A stretch of DNA of 64,000 nucleotides from CAZKRL01 sp964555295 (lineage in GTDB: Bacteria; Bacteroidota; Bacteroidia; Flavobacteriales_D; Sanyastnellaceae). Below are positions 44,122 to 54,483 of this stretch, one piece after another; position 1 is the first letter of the stretch; every line of letters starts with the position of its first letter. The stretch lies in NCBI GenBank assembly GCA_964555295.1, contig CAZKRL010000001.1, positions 1-64,000 on the forward strand. The letters run 5' to 3'. Under the pieces are notes generated by a model. The model searched no databases. It saw nothing but the letters and a program-made list of their open reading frames with translations, and had not been told where the DNA came from. Position numbers and translations under genes: made by a program.

Positions 44122-44613
44122 TTGAGTTGGTATTACCATGACTCAAGGCGCTGGTCAAAAACCCGCTTGTTTGCATTCCTTGCATCGCTTTTTTTTACGC
44201 TATGGGTGAATTCATTGTCTGCAACGGGCATAAGAATTCCTGAGACCATAACTGAAACTTACGAGAAGCTTCAGAAGGAAAACCGATACTGCGAGCTCTC
44301 AGATTTAATGGAAGAGCACATCAAAGTCATCCTTCGTTCTAACGATGAAAGGTTTGTTTGGCTGGAATGGGCCAAATTCAATCTTCATTGTGGTGATACC
44401 GCGCAAGCGATGACACATATCGAGGAAGCATTCTTGTGCGGACTTTCTCCTGAACCATCAGAGTGTGATTCATTTCTGCAACTGGGCGTAAATCCGGCTT
44501 TTGACAAGCTTTCATTGAGGGTCGCCATACAATTCATCCTACTTGTACACTCAATAAACTTCACAATTCAACCCAACTCAATCCTTTATAATTGGGACGA
44601 TTTTCTGAAATAA
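44122..44613 (+). CDS. Hypothetical secreted or membrane-anchored protein
   Basis: 163 residues with a hydrophobic N-terminal segment (about 16-34: LFAFLASLFFTLWVNSLSA) that looks like a signal peptide. The rest is helical and TPR-like in spacing (YEKLQKENRYCELSDLMEEH, WLEWAKFNLHCGDTAQAMTHIEEAF). There is no in-frame ATG before the hydrophobic segment; TTG at 44122 or TTG at 44167 are the possible starts. The 3' end overlaps the end of the giant convergent gene by 36 bp, which is unusual. No family was recognised. It is probably real, but the start is uncertain. Confidence 0.55.
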   Translation: MSWYYHDSRRWSKTRLFAFLASLFFTLWVNSLSATGIRIPETITETYEKLQKENRYCELSDLMEEHIKVILRSNDERFVWLEWAKFNLHCGDTAQAMTHIEEAFLCGLSPEPSECDSFLQLGVNPAFDKLSLRVAIQFILLVHSINFTIQPNSILYNWDDFLK

Positions 44614-47600
44614 GTCCGATCGTATACGCACATAATAAACTCCCGATGAAAGATTACCAATATCCTCCGCATATTTAGAGCTGTTGACACGAACATTTTT
44701 GATGGTCTTTCCCGCTGCGTCCATAATATCCATTTCCGCAGGAGCTGGGATTTCAAAATAAATAAAAGAAGTGGCTGGATTGGGATAAATTCTTATGATA
44801 TCAGAAACTTCATTTACCCCTACTGAATTAATAACAATGCTATCAGAGATTACACATCCATTGGCATCACTAACAGAGAAAACATAAGTGCCCGGGTAGG
44901 TAAGACCATCTATTGTAGAACCTGTACCCTCAAACCCATTGGGTCCTGTCCAAACAACTTCATTATAAGGGAGCGATCCACCTAATATTTCAATACTTAT
45001 CATACCGATTCCGGTCGAATCTGAAAAAACTGTATCCACAATACTAAATGACAATTCCTGCGGTTCGAAAATCTCAAAGCAATATGTCGTGTCCAATACG
45101 CATGCCTCTATTACGTCAACATCCATACAATAAACACCCGCTGCTAAATTGCCTATAGTGTTGGATATACTTCCATCATCCCAAAGCAAATCGAACGGTA
45201 AACCACCATTCATTTGGGAGATAGAAATTTGACCATCATTTCCTCCAGCACAATTTACATTTTGAATTTCCAACTGTGTAATTTCTGGGTGAATGCTGGA
45301 GGAAACACTTACAAAAAGTGTGTCGGAAGAACAAAGCGATACGAGCGCATTATCACAAACCTCTAGAACAATCTCAGCAATTCCAATTTGTGAGGACTGA
45401 TAGAAAACTGATTGCGACTCAAAATCGTAGTAGGCCAATCCAAAATTCGGAGCGTTCAGGTTAATAGAAAAACCATCGAAGCTCTGCTCGTTATCTACCA
45501 CTATATCCCCGAGATTTATGGAGGTCACAAGGTTTGTACAAGTATTGTAGATACCTGGTGAAATCACAGGCGCTGTATTGAAATCCTTTTCAGAAGCCAC
45601 CACAATATTAAGAATTCCATAATCACAAATATTACAAGGATCGCAAGCAAAATAATGAACGACAAAAACACCAACAAAACCAGAATCTGCAGTAAAGGAA
45701 AATTCACCGTTGTCATCCATGACAAAAACACCACCAATACTATCTATCTCCAACGGTGAATAAAAGAGTATCTCACCATCGGGCTCAAAATCATTATTGC
45801 CAAGATTACCTGTCAGCTGACCGTTCATCAGCAACTGATAGAAATCATCTTCAACTATTGGAGCATCATTCACAAAATCTACTTCAAAGTATAACCATGC
45901 TGATATGCAGGTATCATTATCGCAAACTTGAATGAAAGCACTATCCATACCCCAGTAATCCTCAAATGGGATATAAGTCAATAAATCCTGCTCGACATAT
46001 AACACACCATTGGAAACACTAATTGCTACCTCCGTCGTAATTAAATCATTATCCGCATCTGTAAACAATTCAAAGGTGAAAGCTTCAGCGCTAGAATCCT
46101 CAATAAGGTTTAGTGTATCATTAACCAACTGCGGAGTGTCATTTACAGGCACAACTATGAAATGAATATTCACCGTCTTGCAAACCCCGCTGATATTATT
46201 ACATATGGTTATTAAGGCAGAGTCGATACCATTATAATTCAACATTGGCATATAATCCAACATGCCATCGGCCTGCAGGATTAAGTCACCGAAAGCGGGA
46301 AACTGCGTAACGTTATAGTTCAAATTAAGTCCATCATCATTTACAACCAATGCACTCAAATCCACACTAAAGTTCGTTTCTTCATCTACTGAGAAAACTA
46401 ATAAAGAGTCGATATTAAATTCGATCTGATACAAAAACGTTAATGACACCAGAGCAGTGTCACACAATAAATCCTCATCACATCCAATAATCGATACATC
46501 ATCAGTACCAATAAAATTCAATTCTGGCGAATAAATAAGCGTATCACCTACGATAAAGATTTCACCGTGTGGATTAGAGCTTAGAATAAAAGAGAAACTC
46601 AGTGATTCGTAATTCTCGTCAACAAAGAGATTAGCAAGTGGGATACTTATATTGTTATTGCTATATCCAGTGTAGGAAGCATTTTGAGCAATAGGCGGAT
46701 TATTAATGATAGAGTTTACAACAACAACAAAGTATGAATTAATACAATACTGCTGGTCACATACATTAAAAAATACGGTATCTACTCCTGGCTGAATTCC
46801 AAAAAATGTATATTGACCATTAGCAGACAGGTTGAAATCACCTAACGCTATTTCATTTTGCTGGTTGAAAATCAGTTCATCATTATCACCATCTGTAGCA
46901 AAATCGGAAGCATCACCGCTAACCCAGGTATTCTCGGTTAGGGTAATATTCACCGGCATCGAAAATGGTGCATCATTAATGGGGTCAACTATAACTATCA
47001 ACAAAGAGCTATCGCAATGGAAAGTATTACACATCTCGATGATGAGGGTATCGATGCCGTAAAAATTTACATCAGGTGTGTATGAAATTGCTCCCGCAGA
47101 AGTGATAAAAGCAAAACCATTATTACCTTGATCCGCAATAAAATATTGCGAAAACAAATCATTGGGGTGGTCATTTATGGAGATAATACTATTAATAGAA
47201 TTATCTTCTACGATTACTATAGTATCATTAACCGCGATTGGAAAAGGACTAGGGTCCATTATAGTAAGAACTACATTCGCTGTATCACAGTAACCTGAGT
47301 TATCGCACGCTTGATAGGCAATTATATATAAACCGAGATTATCAATTGTCGGAATGAAAGTCAAATCATTATTGCTGTCAATAGAAGCATTGAGAGCATC
47401 CCCGCCTTCTACTAAGTAATACAACAGTGAAGTGTCATCCACATCCAAGTCATTCCCTGATAACGGCAGATAGGTTGGATTACCTGCATAGACGGTAAAT
47501 GACTCGCCGAAAACTTGCGGGGCATCATTGACGCTATTAACTGTAATCCAGAAATGAAAAGAAGAGCAGCTTCCAGGTGCATCACAAACCCGAATCAAAG

Positions 47601-50600
47601 CGGAATCACTACCGTTATAATTGCCATTTGGCATATAGGTAGCTTCATTTGAATTCAAGATGAGCGTTCCGTTCGCAGGGTTTTGAATGATAGACCAACT
47701 AACAGCATTATTTTCAATATCTACCACATCAAATAAAAGCGATAACGATACATCCTCATCAGTAGAAGCATACACATCATCCACAATAGGAACATCATTT
47801 ACCGGTAATACTACAACGTATACCTGAGCGGTATCACAAAGCCCTGTTTCATCACAAACAGCATAGGTAACGGTATCTTCACCATTATAGTTGAGTGGAC
47901 AAGTATAGGTAAGTATTCCATTTGAGGTTACTACAATTTCTCCTGAAGCTGAAATACCATAATAGACAAAATCTTCTGAATCCGGATCGTTGGGGCTAGG
48001 AATTTGAGCAGACTCTGTCTGATCTTCAAAAATTGTAATGACACTGTTTGAGGCAGATGGGGGGTCAGGTATTGCATTTACCACTATTGTAAATACCGCA
48101 CTACTGCATAAACTACCATCGCACACTTGAATATTAGCAGTCGCGGTTCCGAAAAAATTTCCTTGCGGTATAACTATTATATTATTTGCAACAAAAGTGA
48201 AAGAAATTCCCGGCACACTTTGCAATAAACTTAAGCTCAACTGAGCATTTGTATTGTCAACGTCACTATAAACTGCTGGGAAAATTGTACTCGCCCCTTC
48301 ATTTAGAGAAATAAAACCACCATTAATAATTGGTGCGTCATTTACTGAATTTATCGTTATAACAACATTGGCTGAAGTGCAAATGCCTTGGGCGTCACAA
48401 CAATTATAGGAAAATGTCCTGACGCCAGAGAAATTCAAAGGCGGAGTGTAACTAAATGTTCCGTTATTATTGAAACTGATCACTCCTGACGACGGGGCAC
48501 TAATCATCTCATATAATAAAGCACCGGGCTCCACATCGCTATCATTAAGTGAAACATTACCGAATAAAACTACATCCTCATTGGTAGAGAACACATCTGA
48601 GTTCGCAACAGGCGCATCATTTACTGAGGCAATGCTGATGAATACAGTATCCAGAACGCACGCGCTATAAATGTCACAAACATTTAGAATAACAGATGTA
48701 ATGCCGCTGACATTTGACACCGGGGTGAAAGTAAGTGTTTGCGCAGACACAATTGCTGAGCCCATTGATGAACCCGTCAGAACTGCGTAAGTAAGGGCAT
48801 CTCCCTCAGCATCGGAATTGGCAAATGAAATTTGACCGACTTGGTCTTCTAATATAGCAAGATTTAGAAATTGATTCGACGGTGCATCATTGAGAGCCGA
48901 TATGGTAATATTCACCTGAGCGGTATCACATAGCCCCCCAGAATCACAAACCCTCCAAACAAAGTTATCCGTCCCATTAAAATTAAGTTGCGGAGTATAA
49001 AGGGCCACTCCGGAGTTATTTACAGATATACTTCCATTCAGTGGACTTTGAATTAGTGAATAAATCATAGCACCACCTTCCTGGTCAGTATATAATGCAT
49101 TTAAAGCAATACTCAATTGCGAATCTTCTATACCACTAGTACTGGAAGTAACTGCCACGGGTGGAGTGCTAGTATTGGTGACTATTATATTAACGACAGC
49201 AGTATCACAGAGCCCACTGTTATCACATGCCCTATAAATTACAACATCACCACCAAGATAGCCCGAATTCGGAGTATATGTGTAAAGACCATTAGTTGTG
49301 ATAGTAAACACCCCGTTTGATGAAGGTGTTAAGACATTATAGGATAGAGCATCGCCATCAGGATCCTGATCATTCAATGAGATATTCCCGCTCACCGCAA
49401 TATTAAAGAGTGTACTTACATTGTCATTCAAAGCTATCGGAAAGTCAGGTGTAGGATTAATATTCAATGATACTGATGCATTGCTGCAAAAACCGAGTGC
49501 ACATGCCTGATAAACGAATGTGACAAGACCATTGAAATTATTGCCCGGAATATAATTGAACAAGCCATTCGGTTCCATTACTAACGAGCCACTCAAGGGT
49601 TGACTCACTATAGAAAAATTTATTGTGGCATTGTCGGGATTCAAATCATTCAATGCCACATTACCGGTAAATATTAGATCCTCGACTAAACTATAAACAT
49701 CATTTGCCGGAGAAGGTCCGTCATTAACAGCTGTAATTGAAATAATATAATTAGCAGTATCACAAGCGCCAACAGCATCGCATACTATGAACTGAAAAGC
49801 GTCCATTCCAAAATAATTCGCCGCTGGCTGATATTGAACAATACCTGAATTAACTGATAAAGAGCCGTTCGAGGGAGAAAGAACTGTGTATGTAAAAGCA
49901 TTATTATCGACATCACTCACCAGAGAATTCAAATTCAAAGTAATGGGTTGATCTTCATTGATACTAACAGTCCCGTTCATTGCAACCGGCGAATCATTGA
50001 CTGGTGTAATAACGAATGTTATATTACCTGTTGTACAAGCATTCTCGGTATCGCAGACCTGATAAGTAGCGTCTACGTTTCCGCTGAAATTAGCAGCCGG
50101 TGAATAATTGAATGTTCCGTTAGTGTTTATGATAAGACTACCTGTTCCTACATTATTTGCAAGAGAAAAAGACAAAACGGAATTTTCAGGATCCGAATCA
50201 TTCAAAGCGAGATTACCAGAAAAAGATTGGTCTTCGGTTACGTTGAAAACATCAGCCACAGCAACAGGTGCATCGTTAAGAGCAATAACGGCAATATTCA
50301 CTTGCGCGGTATCACATAAACCCTGAACATCACAAGCCACATAAGAATAACTTGCAGAACCACTGTAATTAGCCGTGGGTGTAAATACCGCATTACCAGA
50401 TGTACTTACAGTAACGGCACCATTCATCGCATTGAAAACATTAAAAGACAAGGGCAGAATTTCGGCATCGGAAGAATTCTGTGCGAGACTCACAGTCACA
50501 GGCGCGTCCTCATTGGTTGTAAGAGAGATATTATTCGCGTTGGGCCGATCGTTCACAGCATTAACATTCAAGGTCAATGTCGCCTGCGCACAAGCATTTG

Positions 50601-52314
50601 CGACATCGCAACCGGTATATGGTATTGAGATGGTTCCATTATAATTCAATGCTGGGCTGAATGAAAACGAACCATTGGTTTGCAACGTAAAAACTCCATT
50701 TAGATTATTATAGTTGGCTGTATAAGTGAGGGAATTACCATCGACATCCACATCATTGGTCGCCAAGTTCCCACTCACTGGAGTATCCTCATTGGTATTG
50801 AAACTCTCAGAATTTATTATTGGAATATCATTTATAGGAACTACTATAATTGAAAAACTCGATGATGAACAAAGTGAATTATTATCACAAACACGATACT
50901 GGGCTGTGTATGTACCATTGAAATTAATCGCAGGCACGAAAGTGAAATTACCGCTAGAAGTTATGGAAAGATTTCCGCCAGTACCAGCGGATAGCAAACT
51001 ATACACCAGGTTAGGAGAATCAACATCCGAGGCGGAATTGATGATACCGGTAATGCTCTGATCTTCGCTGGTTGAGGCGATGAATGGCAACGCTACAGGC
51101 GGATCATTTACCGGGGATACAGTGATGTTTATCGTTTGAGAGGAGCAAGTATTTTCATTATCACACACTTGCACATTCACAACAACAAATCCATTGTAGT
51201 TCAAAGACGGCGCATAGGAAAAAATACCTGCCTGGGTTATTTCTGCAATTCCGGTAGTGGGTTGACTTGAAATTGTATAGATCAGAGAACCAGAATCATC
51301 ACTATCGTTTGTGGCAACATTAAAACCGGAAATCGATTGATCTTCGGGTGTGGTGATAAAGTCATTTTGCGTTATTGGAGCATCATTGGTATTGACAATA
51401 TTGAGAGTTACTATTCCCTCATCACAAATACCGCCGTTATCACATGCCTGAAAATTGAAAGAAACCATACCAAAAAAATTGGCAGGTGGACTATAACTAA
51501 AAGTTCCGTTCATGTTCAAATTCAATGAACCTACATTGGGTGGTGAGGCAACGAAAAAAGAAATACTACCACCTTCCGGATCTGTGGCAAGGGCGAGCAG
51601 ATTATCAGTCAAAATTTGATCTTCGAGACCATTGAATTCACCATTAACTACAACCGGCGGCGCATTGCCTTCAGATACTTCAATATAAACTGTGGCAACA
51701 TCGCAAAAATTACAATGGTCGCAATTGGCATATGTAAAGCTGATGAGGCCCGAATAATTCGGTGGTGGTGTGTATGTAAAAACACCATCGAGATTCATGC
51801 TAACCGAACCTAGAATGGGAGGTGAAACAACCGAGTAAGTATTGATATTGCTGAAAGGATCGGTGAGATAGTCAGGGTCAACATCGTTGTGAGAGACATT
51901 ACCTGTGAGTGGAAAACCAACAGTGGCGCTGTAGAAATCATCGGCTGCCAGGGGTGTGTCGTTATAAAACTGAACGATGACTAAAATCTGTGCCGTTGAA
52001 CAATCACCGGATGCGGAGCAAACTTGATAACTGATTGTTGTACTTACTGCAGATGCATATGGGCCTGGAGTAAAAAGATAATCACCGGAGTTATTCGTGG
52101 TAATGGTGCCGAAAGGAATTGTACCTAAAATTTCTAGTGACACTATTTGCCCCTGTGGAATGATGTCGTTTGATAAAAGATTACCCTCAATTGGCAGATT
52201 ATCGATAGTGAAAATGGTATCGGATACAGCCTGGATGGACTGACCATAAAATCCAAATGAAGAAATCAAAGAGAACAAACAACTACAAAAGCACCCGCGG
52301 AGAAATTTTGCCAT
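44578..52314 (-). CDS. Giant (2578-residue) T9SS type A surface protein with about 25 cadherin/Ig-like repeats and SprB-type repeats
   Basis: The signal peptide (about 1-27) is followed by about 25 tandem beta-sandwich repeats of 85-105 residues. Each contains the pattern PxAxxDxFxxxEDxxxSGNxxxND.D, G....NGxFxYxPxxNFxG and a cysteine pair in CDxxxxCDTA, typical of VCBS/cadherin-like domains. After these come two SprB-like repeats (VNCAGGNDGQISIS...GLPFDLLWDDG; TGIGMISIEILGGSLPY...GTYVFSVSDANGC) and a type A T9SS domain (IRIYPNPATSFIYFE...LSSGVYYVRI). Probably a very long cell-surface adhesin. It is the last of four co-directional genes (type B giant, PorP/SprF, OmpA, this gene) and has a -7 box of its own at 52331-52338. 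Confidence 0.92.
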   Translation of the reverse strand: MAKFLRGCFCSCLFSLISSFGFYGQSIQAVSDTIFTIDNLPIEGNLLSNDIIPQGQIVSLEILGTIPFGTITTNNSGDYLFTPGPYASAVSTTISYQVCSASGDCSTAQILVIVQFYNDTPLAADDFYSATVGFPLTGNVSHNDVDPDYLTDPFSNINTYSVVSPPILGSVSMNLDGVFTYTPPPNYSGLISFTYANCDHCNFCDVATVYIEVSEGNAPPVVVNGEFNGLEDQILTDNLLALATDPEGGSISFFVASPPNVGSLNLNMNGTFSYSPPANFFGMVSFNFQACDNGGICDEGIVTLNIVNTNDAPITQNDFITTPEDQSISGFNVATNDSDDSGSLIYTISSQPTTGIAEITQAGIFSYAPSLNYNGFVVVNVQVCDNENTCSSQTINITVSPVNDPPVALPFIASTSEDQSITGIINSASDVDSPNLVYSLLSAGTGGNLSITSSGNFTFVPAINFNGTYTAQYRVCDNNSLCSSSSFSIIVVPINDIPIINSESFNTNEDTPVSGNLATNDVDVDGNSLTYTANYNNLNGVFTLQTNGSFSFSPALNYNGTISIPYTGCDVANACAQATLTLNVNAVNDRPNANNISLTTNEDAPVTVSLAQNSSDAEILPLSFNVFNAMNGAVTVSTSGNAVFTPTANYSGSASYSYVACDVQGLCDTAQVNIAVIALNDAPVAVADVFNVTEDQSFSGNLALNDSDPENSVLSFSLANNVGTGSLIINTNGTFNYSPAANFSGNVDATYQVCDTENACTTGNITFVITPVNDSPVAMNGTVSINEDQPITLNLNSLVSDVDNNAFTYTVLSPSNGSLSVNSGIVQYQPAANYFGMDAFQFIVCDAVGACDTANYIISITAVNDGPSPANDVYSLVEDLIFTGNVALNDLNPDNATINFSIVSQPLSGSLVMEPNGLFNYIPGNNFNGLVTFVYQACALGFCSNASVSLNINPTPDFPIALNDNVSTLFNIAVSGNISLNDQDPDGDALSYNVLTPSSNGVFTITTNGLYTYTPNSGYLGGDVVIYRACDNSGLCDTAVVNIIVTNTSTPPVAVTSSTSGIEDSQLSIALNALYTDQEGGAMIYSLIQSPLNGSISVNNSGVALYTPQLNFNGTDNFVWRVCDSGGLCDTAQVNITISALNDAPSNQFLNLAILEDQVGQISFANSDAEGDALTYAVLTGSSMGSAIVSAQTLTFTPVSNVSGITSVILNVCDIYSACVLDTVFISIASVNDAPVANSDVFSTNEDVVLFGNVSLNDSDVEPGALLYEMISAPSSGVISFNNNGTFSYTPPLNFSGVRTFSYNCCDAQGICTSANVVITINSVNDAPIINGGFISLNEGASTIFPAVYSDVDNTNAQLSLSLLQSVPGISFTFVANNIIVIPQGNFFGTATANIQVCDGSLCSSAVFTIVVNAIPDPPSASNSVITIFEDQTESAQIPSPNDPDSEDFVYYGISASGEIVVTSNGILTYTCPLNYNGEDTVTYAVCDETGLCDTAQVYVVVLPVNDVPIVDDVYASTDEDVSLSLLFDVVDIENNAVSWSIIQNPANGTLILNSNEATYMPNGNYNGSDSALIRVCDAPGSCSSFHFWITVNSVNDAPQVFGESFTVYAGNPTYLPLSGNDLDVDDTSLLYYLVEGGDALNASIDSNNDLTFIPTIDNLGLYIIAYQACDNSGYCDTANVVLTIMDPSPFPIAVNDTIVIVEDNSINSIISINDHPNDLFSQYFIADQGNNGFAFITSAGAISYTPDVNFYGIDTLIIEMCNTFHCDSSLLIVIVDPINDAPFSMPVNITLTENTWVSGDASDFATDGDNDELIFNQQNEIALGDFNLSANGQYTFFGIQPGVDTVFFNVCDQQYCINSYFVVVVNSIINNPPIAQNASYTGYSNNNISIPLANLFVDENYESLSFSFILSSNPHGEIFIVGDTLIYSPELNFIGTDDVSIIGCDEDLLCDTALVSLTFLYQIEFNIDSLLVFSVDEETNFSVDLSALVVNDDGLNLNYNVTQFPAFGDLILQADGMLDYMPMLNYNGIDSALITICNNISGVCKTVNIHFIVVPVNDTPQLVNDTLNLIEDSSAEAFTFELFTDADNDLITTEVAISVSNGVLYVEQDLLTYIPFEDYWGMDSAFIQVCDNDTCISAWLYFEVDFVNDAPIVEDDFYQLLMNGQLTGNLGNNDFEPDGEILFYSPLEIDSIGGVFVMDDNGEFSFTADSGFVGVFVVHYFACDPCNICDYGILNIVVASEKDFNTAPVISPGIYNTCTNLVTSINLGDIVVDNEQSFDGFSINLNAPNFGLAYYDFESQSVFYQSSQIGIAEIVLEVCDNALVSLCSSDTLFVSVSSSIHPEITQLEIQNVNCAGGNDGQISISQMNGGLPFDLLWDDGSISNTIGNLAAGVYCMDVDVIEACVLDTTYCFEIFEPQELSFSIVDTVFSDSTGIGMISIEILGGSLPYNEVVWTGPNGFEGTGSTIDGLTYPGTYVFSVSDANGCVISDSIVINSVGVNEVSDIIRIYPNPATSFIYFEIPAPAEMDIMDAAGKTIKNVRVNSSKYAEDIGNLSSGVYYVRIRSDLFQKIVPIIKD
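45560..52240 (-). repeat. About 25 tandem cadherin/Ig-like coding repeats, roughly 270-300 bp each
   Basis: Repeats are diverged at DNA level (no assembly gap here) but regular at protein level: boundaries of the type VNDAPVA recur about every 90-100 residues. This contrasts with the near-identical copies in the neighbouring type B gene. Confidence 0.85.
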
Positions 52315-52330
52315 ACATATCAGTTTTGAA

Positions 52331-52338
52331 CAAATTTA
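52331..52338 (-). promoter_or_regulatory. Putative -7 element before the 2578-residue protein gene
   Basis: TAAATTTG on the minus strand exactly matches TAnnTTTG and lies 17 bp before the ATG at 52314, in the 63-bp gap after the OmpA gene. No good -33 box was found. Confidence 0.35.
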
Positions 52339-52377
52339 GCTCAATACATGATAGACATAAAGGCCTGAATAAGATAA

Positions 52378-54474
52378 TTATAGTGACAAAATCTTGAACT
52401 CAGTTCTTCGATTTTGCTCATGCAATTTTTCGTCACATTCTACACCATCGTCACAAGAGTTCAACAATTCCTTTTCACCTAAACCTAAAGATTTTAATCT
52501 TTTCGCATCAATATTTCTTGTGATAAGATATTCTACAACTTTTTTGGCACGTTCTTTAGAAAGCTTTTCATTGTATGCATCCTTTCCTTTGGAATCCGTA
52601 TGCGACCTGATTTCAATTTTGAGAGTCGGATTATTATTTAAAAGCTCAACAAGTATATCGAGAGAAGCGAAGGATTCAGAACGTATATCCGATTTATTAT
52701 AATCGTAGTAGATGTTATCAAGCTTTATTACATCGCCCTTGCACAACAATGCAAGGTTAGCAGTAAAATTCTTGGTACCAGAGATTTTCTCAGTACTTAT
52801 AATTACTTCAGGATGATTGCAATTCTTACGTTCGCATACCACCTTGAGTTTTTTGTTCAATTGGATACGCTCAAATTTATATTCACCATTGTTATCTGTC
52901 TTGGTGAAAATCTCCTCACCGGAATCCAAATCACGTAATATCACCTTTACATCGGTGATAGGAGATTTATCATCCTCATTGACTACTTTACCATTTAAAT
53001 TGGCAATATTCTCAGGTATCCTCCTCATTTTAATGACACGCTTAATGGGATCATCATTCACCCCAAAACTCTTGGAATCAAATACGAGTGATGTATCAGT
53101 ATATCCTTCAGCTTTCATTAAAAAAACATAATGATCAGAGGGCAGCATGTCATATTTCACAACACCTGTCGCTGACTCGAGAACCTTTGTATTCAATCCA
53201 TTTACAGACACACTGACCGTGAGATTAATCGGTAGCTTACCTGTAATAAAATCTGAGATTTCAATTGTCAGCGGGATACTGCGCCGTTTGTAGTAGTAAA
53301 TATCATCATCTGAATCGCCCTCCTTTCGATTGGATGTAAGGTATCCTGTTTTACCATCAGGCAAGTGATAACACAATGAGAAATCATCGTAGGAACTGTT
53401 AAACGGCGCTCCCAGATTTTCAGGATTGCCATTAGATCCCAATACAAAACGAAAAAGATCAAGCCCACCAAGACCCATCCATGTATCTGAAGAGAAATAC
53501 AACCATCCATCATTGGCTATATAGGGAAATACTTCGTTACCTGAAGTATTGACGGCATTCAGATTTATGGGTGTATACCATTTTCCATTGGCTTTGACCG
53601 ACATCCAGATGTCGTATCCTCCCTCACCTCCGGGCATATCAGAAGCAAAATAAATTGTATCAGTCGACCTGGAAATCGTTGGATGCATGCAAGAATATAA
53701 TGCACTATTATATTCGAAGGTGTCAGTTCGTATCCACTGATTATCCAACTTGCAAACTTCGAAAATGCCTATAGTAGAAGGAGCAGACTTTTTGACTCCC
53801 TTGGCTCTGAAATTGGTTGAATAATATGCCCTAGCATCCTGATCAGTAAAGGCAATTGGGCCGACATGATATTCATGCTGGGGTAATTCAAACAAACCTC
53901 TTCCCGCATAACGTTCCTCTCCTCCAACAGTGAAAAAAACCTTGTAATAAGGCTTTTCCTTTTTTATGTCCTCTTCTTCAACAGTGCTTAAGAAGGCCAG
54001 ACCAGAGCCATGAACAGTTGGACAAAGTTCCGGACGGGCTGAATTAATAGAAATAGCCTGCAGGGATGTATTGGCTGATTTAGCGTTGAATAATGAACGA
54101 TTCTCAATAGACTGCTGCAAATTATTCTTCGCTTCAGAAGAAGGAAGATTGGAGGTAGACAATAGCTGAATGGCTTCACGGTCTTGACCCATTTGAACAC
54201 AAACTCTCGCGTATTGCATTATAAAACTCTCTTCACGTACGCCCATTGCATATATGGCTCGATAGATTTTTAATGCTTCCCTGCTATTCCGAATTATTCG
54301 ATTGCATTCTGCGAGATTCAACCACAGTGTAACATTCGCGCTATCCTTTAGCAATTCCTTCTTATAGGCAGTAATGGCCAGTTCATACTCTCCCCTACTC
54401 TGGAATTTTTCGCCCTGCGCCTGCATTAGCTGAAAGCAAGACAAAATGAGAACTATTATAATAGAATTTTTCAT
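52378..54474 (-). CDS. OmpA-family protein with TPR, PD40 and CarboxypepD_reg-like domains
   Basis: A 698-residue protein. The signal peptide ends LMQAQ. TPR-like helices (about 22-110) are followed by PD40/WD40-like propeller repeats (about 150-395: DTIYFASDMPGGEGGYDIWMS, DGWLYFSSDTWMGLGGLDLF, GYLTSNRKEGDSDDDIYYY). A carboxypeptidase-regulatory-like domain comes next (about 495-560: NLNGKVVNEDDKSPITDV), then a C-terminal OmpA peptidoglycan-binding domain (about 585-698: IYYDYNKSDIRSES, IEIRSHTDSKGKDAYN, LSKERAKKVVEYL). The layout is that of PorE-like and SprF-associated OmpA proteins of Bacteroidetes. It starts 10 bp after the PorP/SprF stop, so it likely anchors the secretion or adhesin complex to the wall. 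Confidence 0.92.
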   Translation of the reverse strand: MKNSIIIVLILSCFQLMQAQGEKFQSRGEYELAITAYKKELLKDSANVTLWLNLAECNRIIRNSREALKIYRAIYAMGVREESFIMQYARVCVQMGQDREAIQLLSTSNLPSSEAKNNLQQSIENRSLFNAKSANTSLQAISINSARPELCPTVHGSGLAFLSTVEEEDIKKEKPYYKVFFTVGGEERYAGRGLFELPQHEYHVGPIAFTDQDARAYYSTNFRAKGVKKSAPSTIGIFEVCKLDNQWIRTDTFEYNSALYSCMHPTISRSTDTIYFASDMPGGEGGYDIWMSVKANGKWYTPINLNAVNTSGNEVFPYIANDGWLYFSSDTWMGLGGLDLFRFVLGSNGNPENLGAPFNSSYDDFSLCYHLPDGKTGYLTSNRKEGDSDDDIYYYKRRSIPLTIEISDFITGKLPINLTVSVSVNGLNTKVLESATGVVKYDMLPSDHYVFLMKAEGYTDTSLVFDSKSFGVNDDPIKRVIKMRRIPENIANLNGKVVNEDDKSPITDVKVILRDLDSGEEIFTKTDNNGEYKFERIQLNKKLKVVCERKNCNHPEVIISTEKISGTKNFTANLALLCKGDVIKLDNIYYDYNKSDIRSESFASLDILVELLNNNPTLKIEIRSHTDSKGKDAYNEKLSKERAKKVVEYLITRNIDAKRLKSLGLGEKELLNSCDDGVECDEKLHEQNRRTEFKILSL

Positions 54475-54483
54475 AGACTTCGT

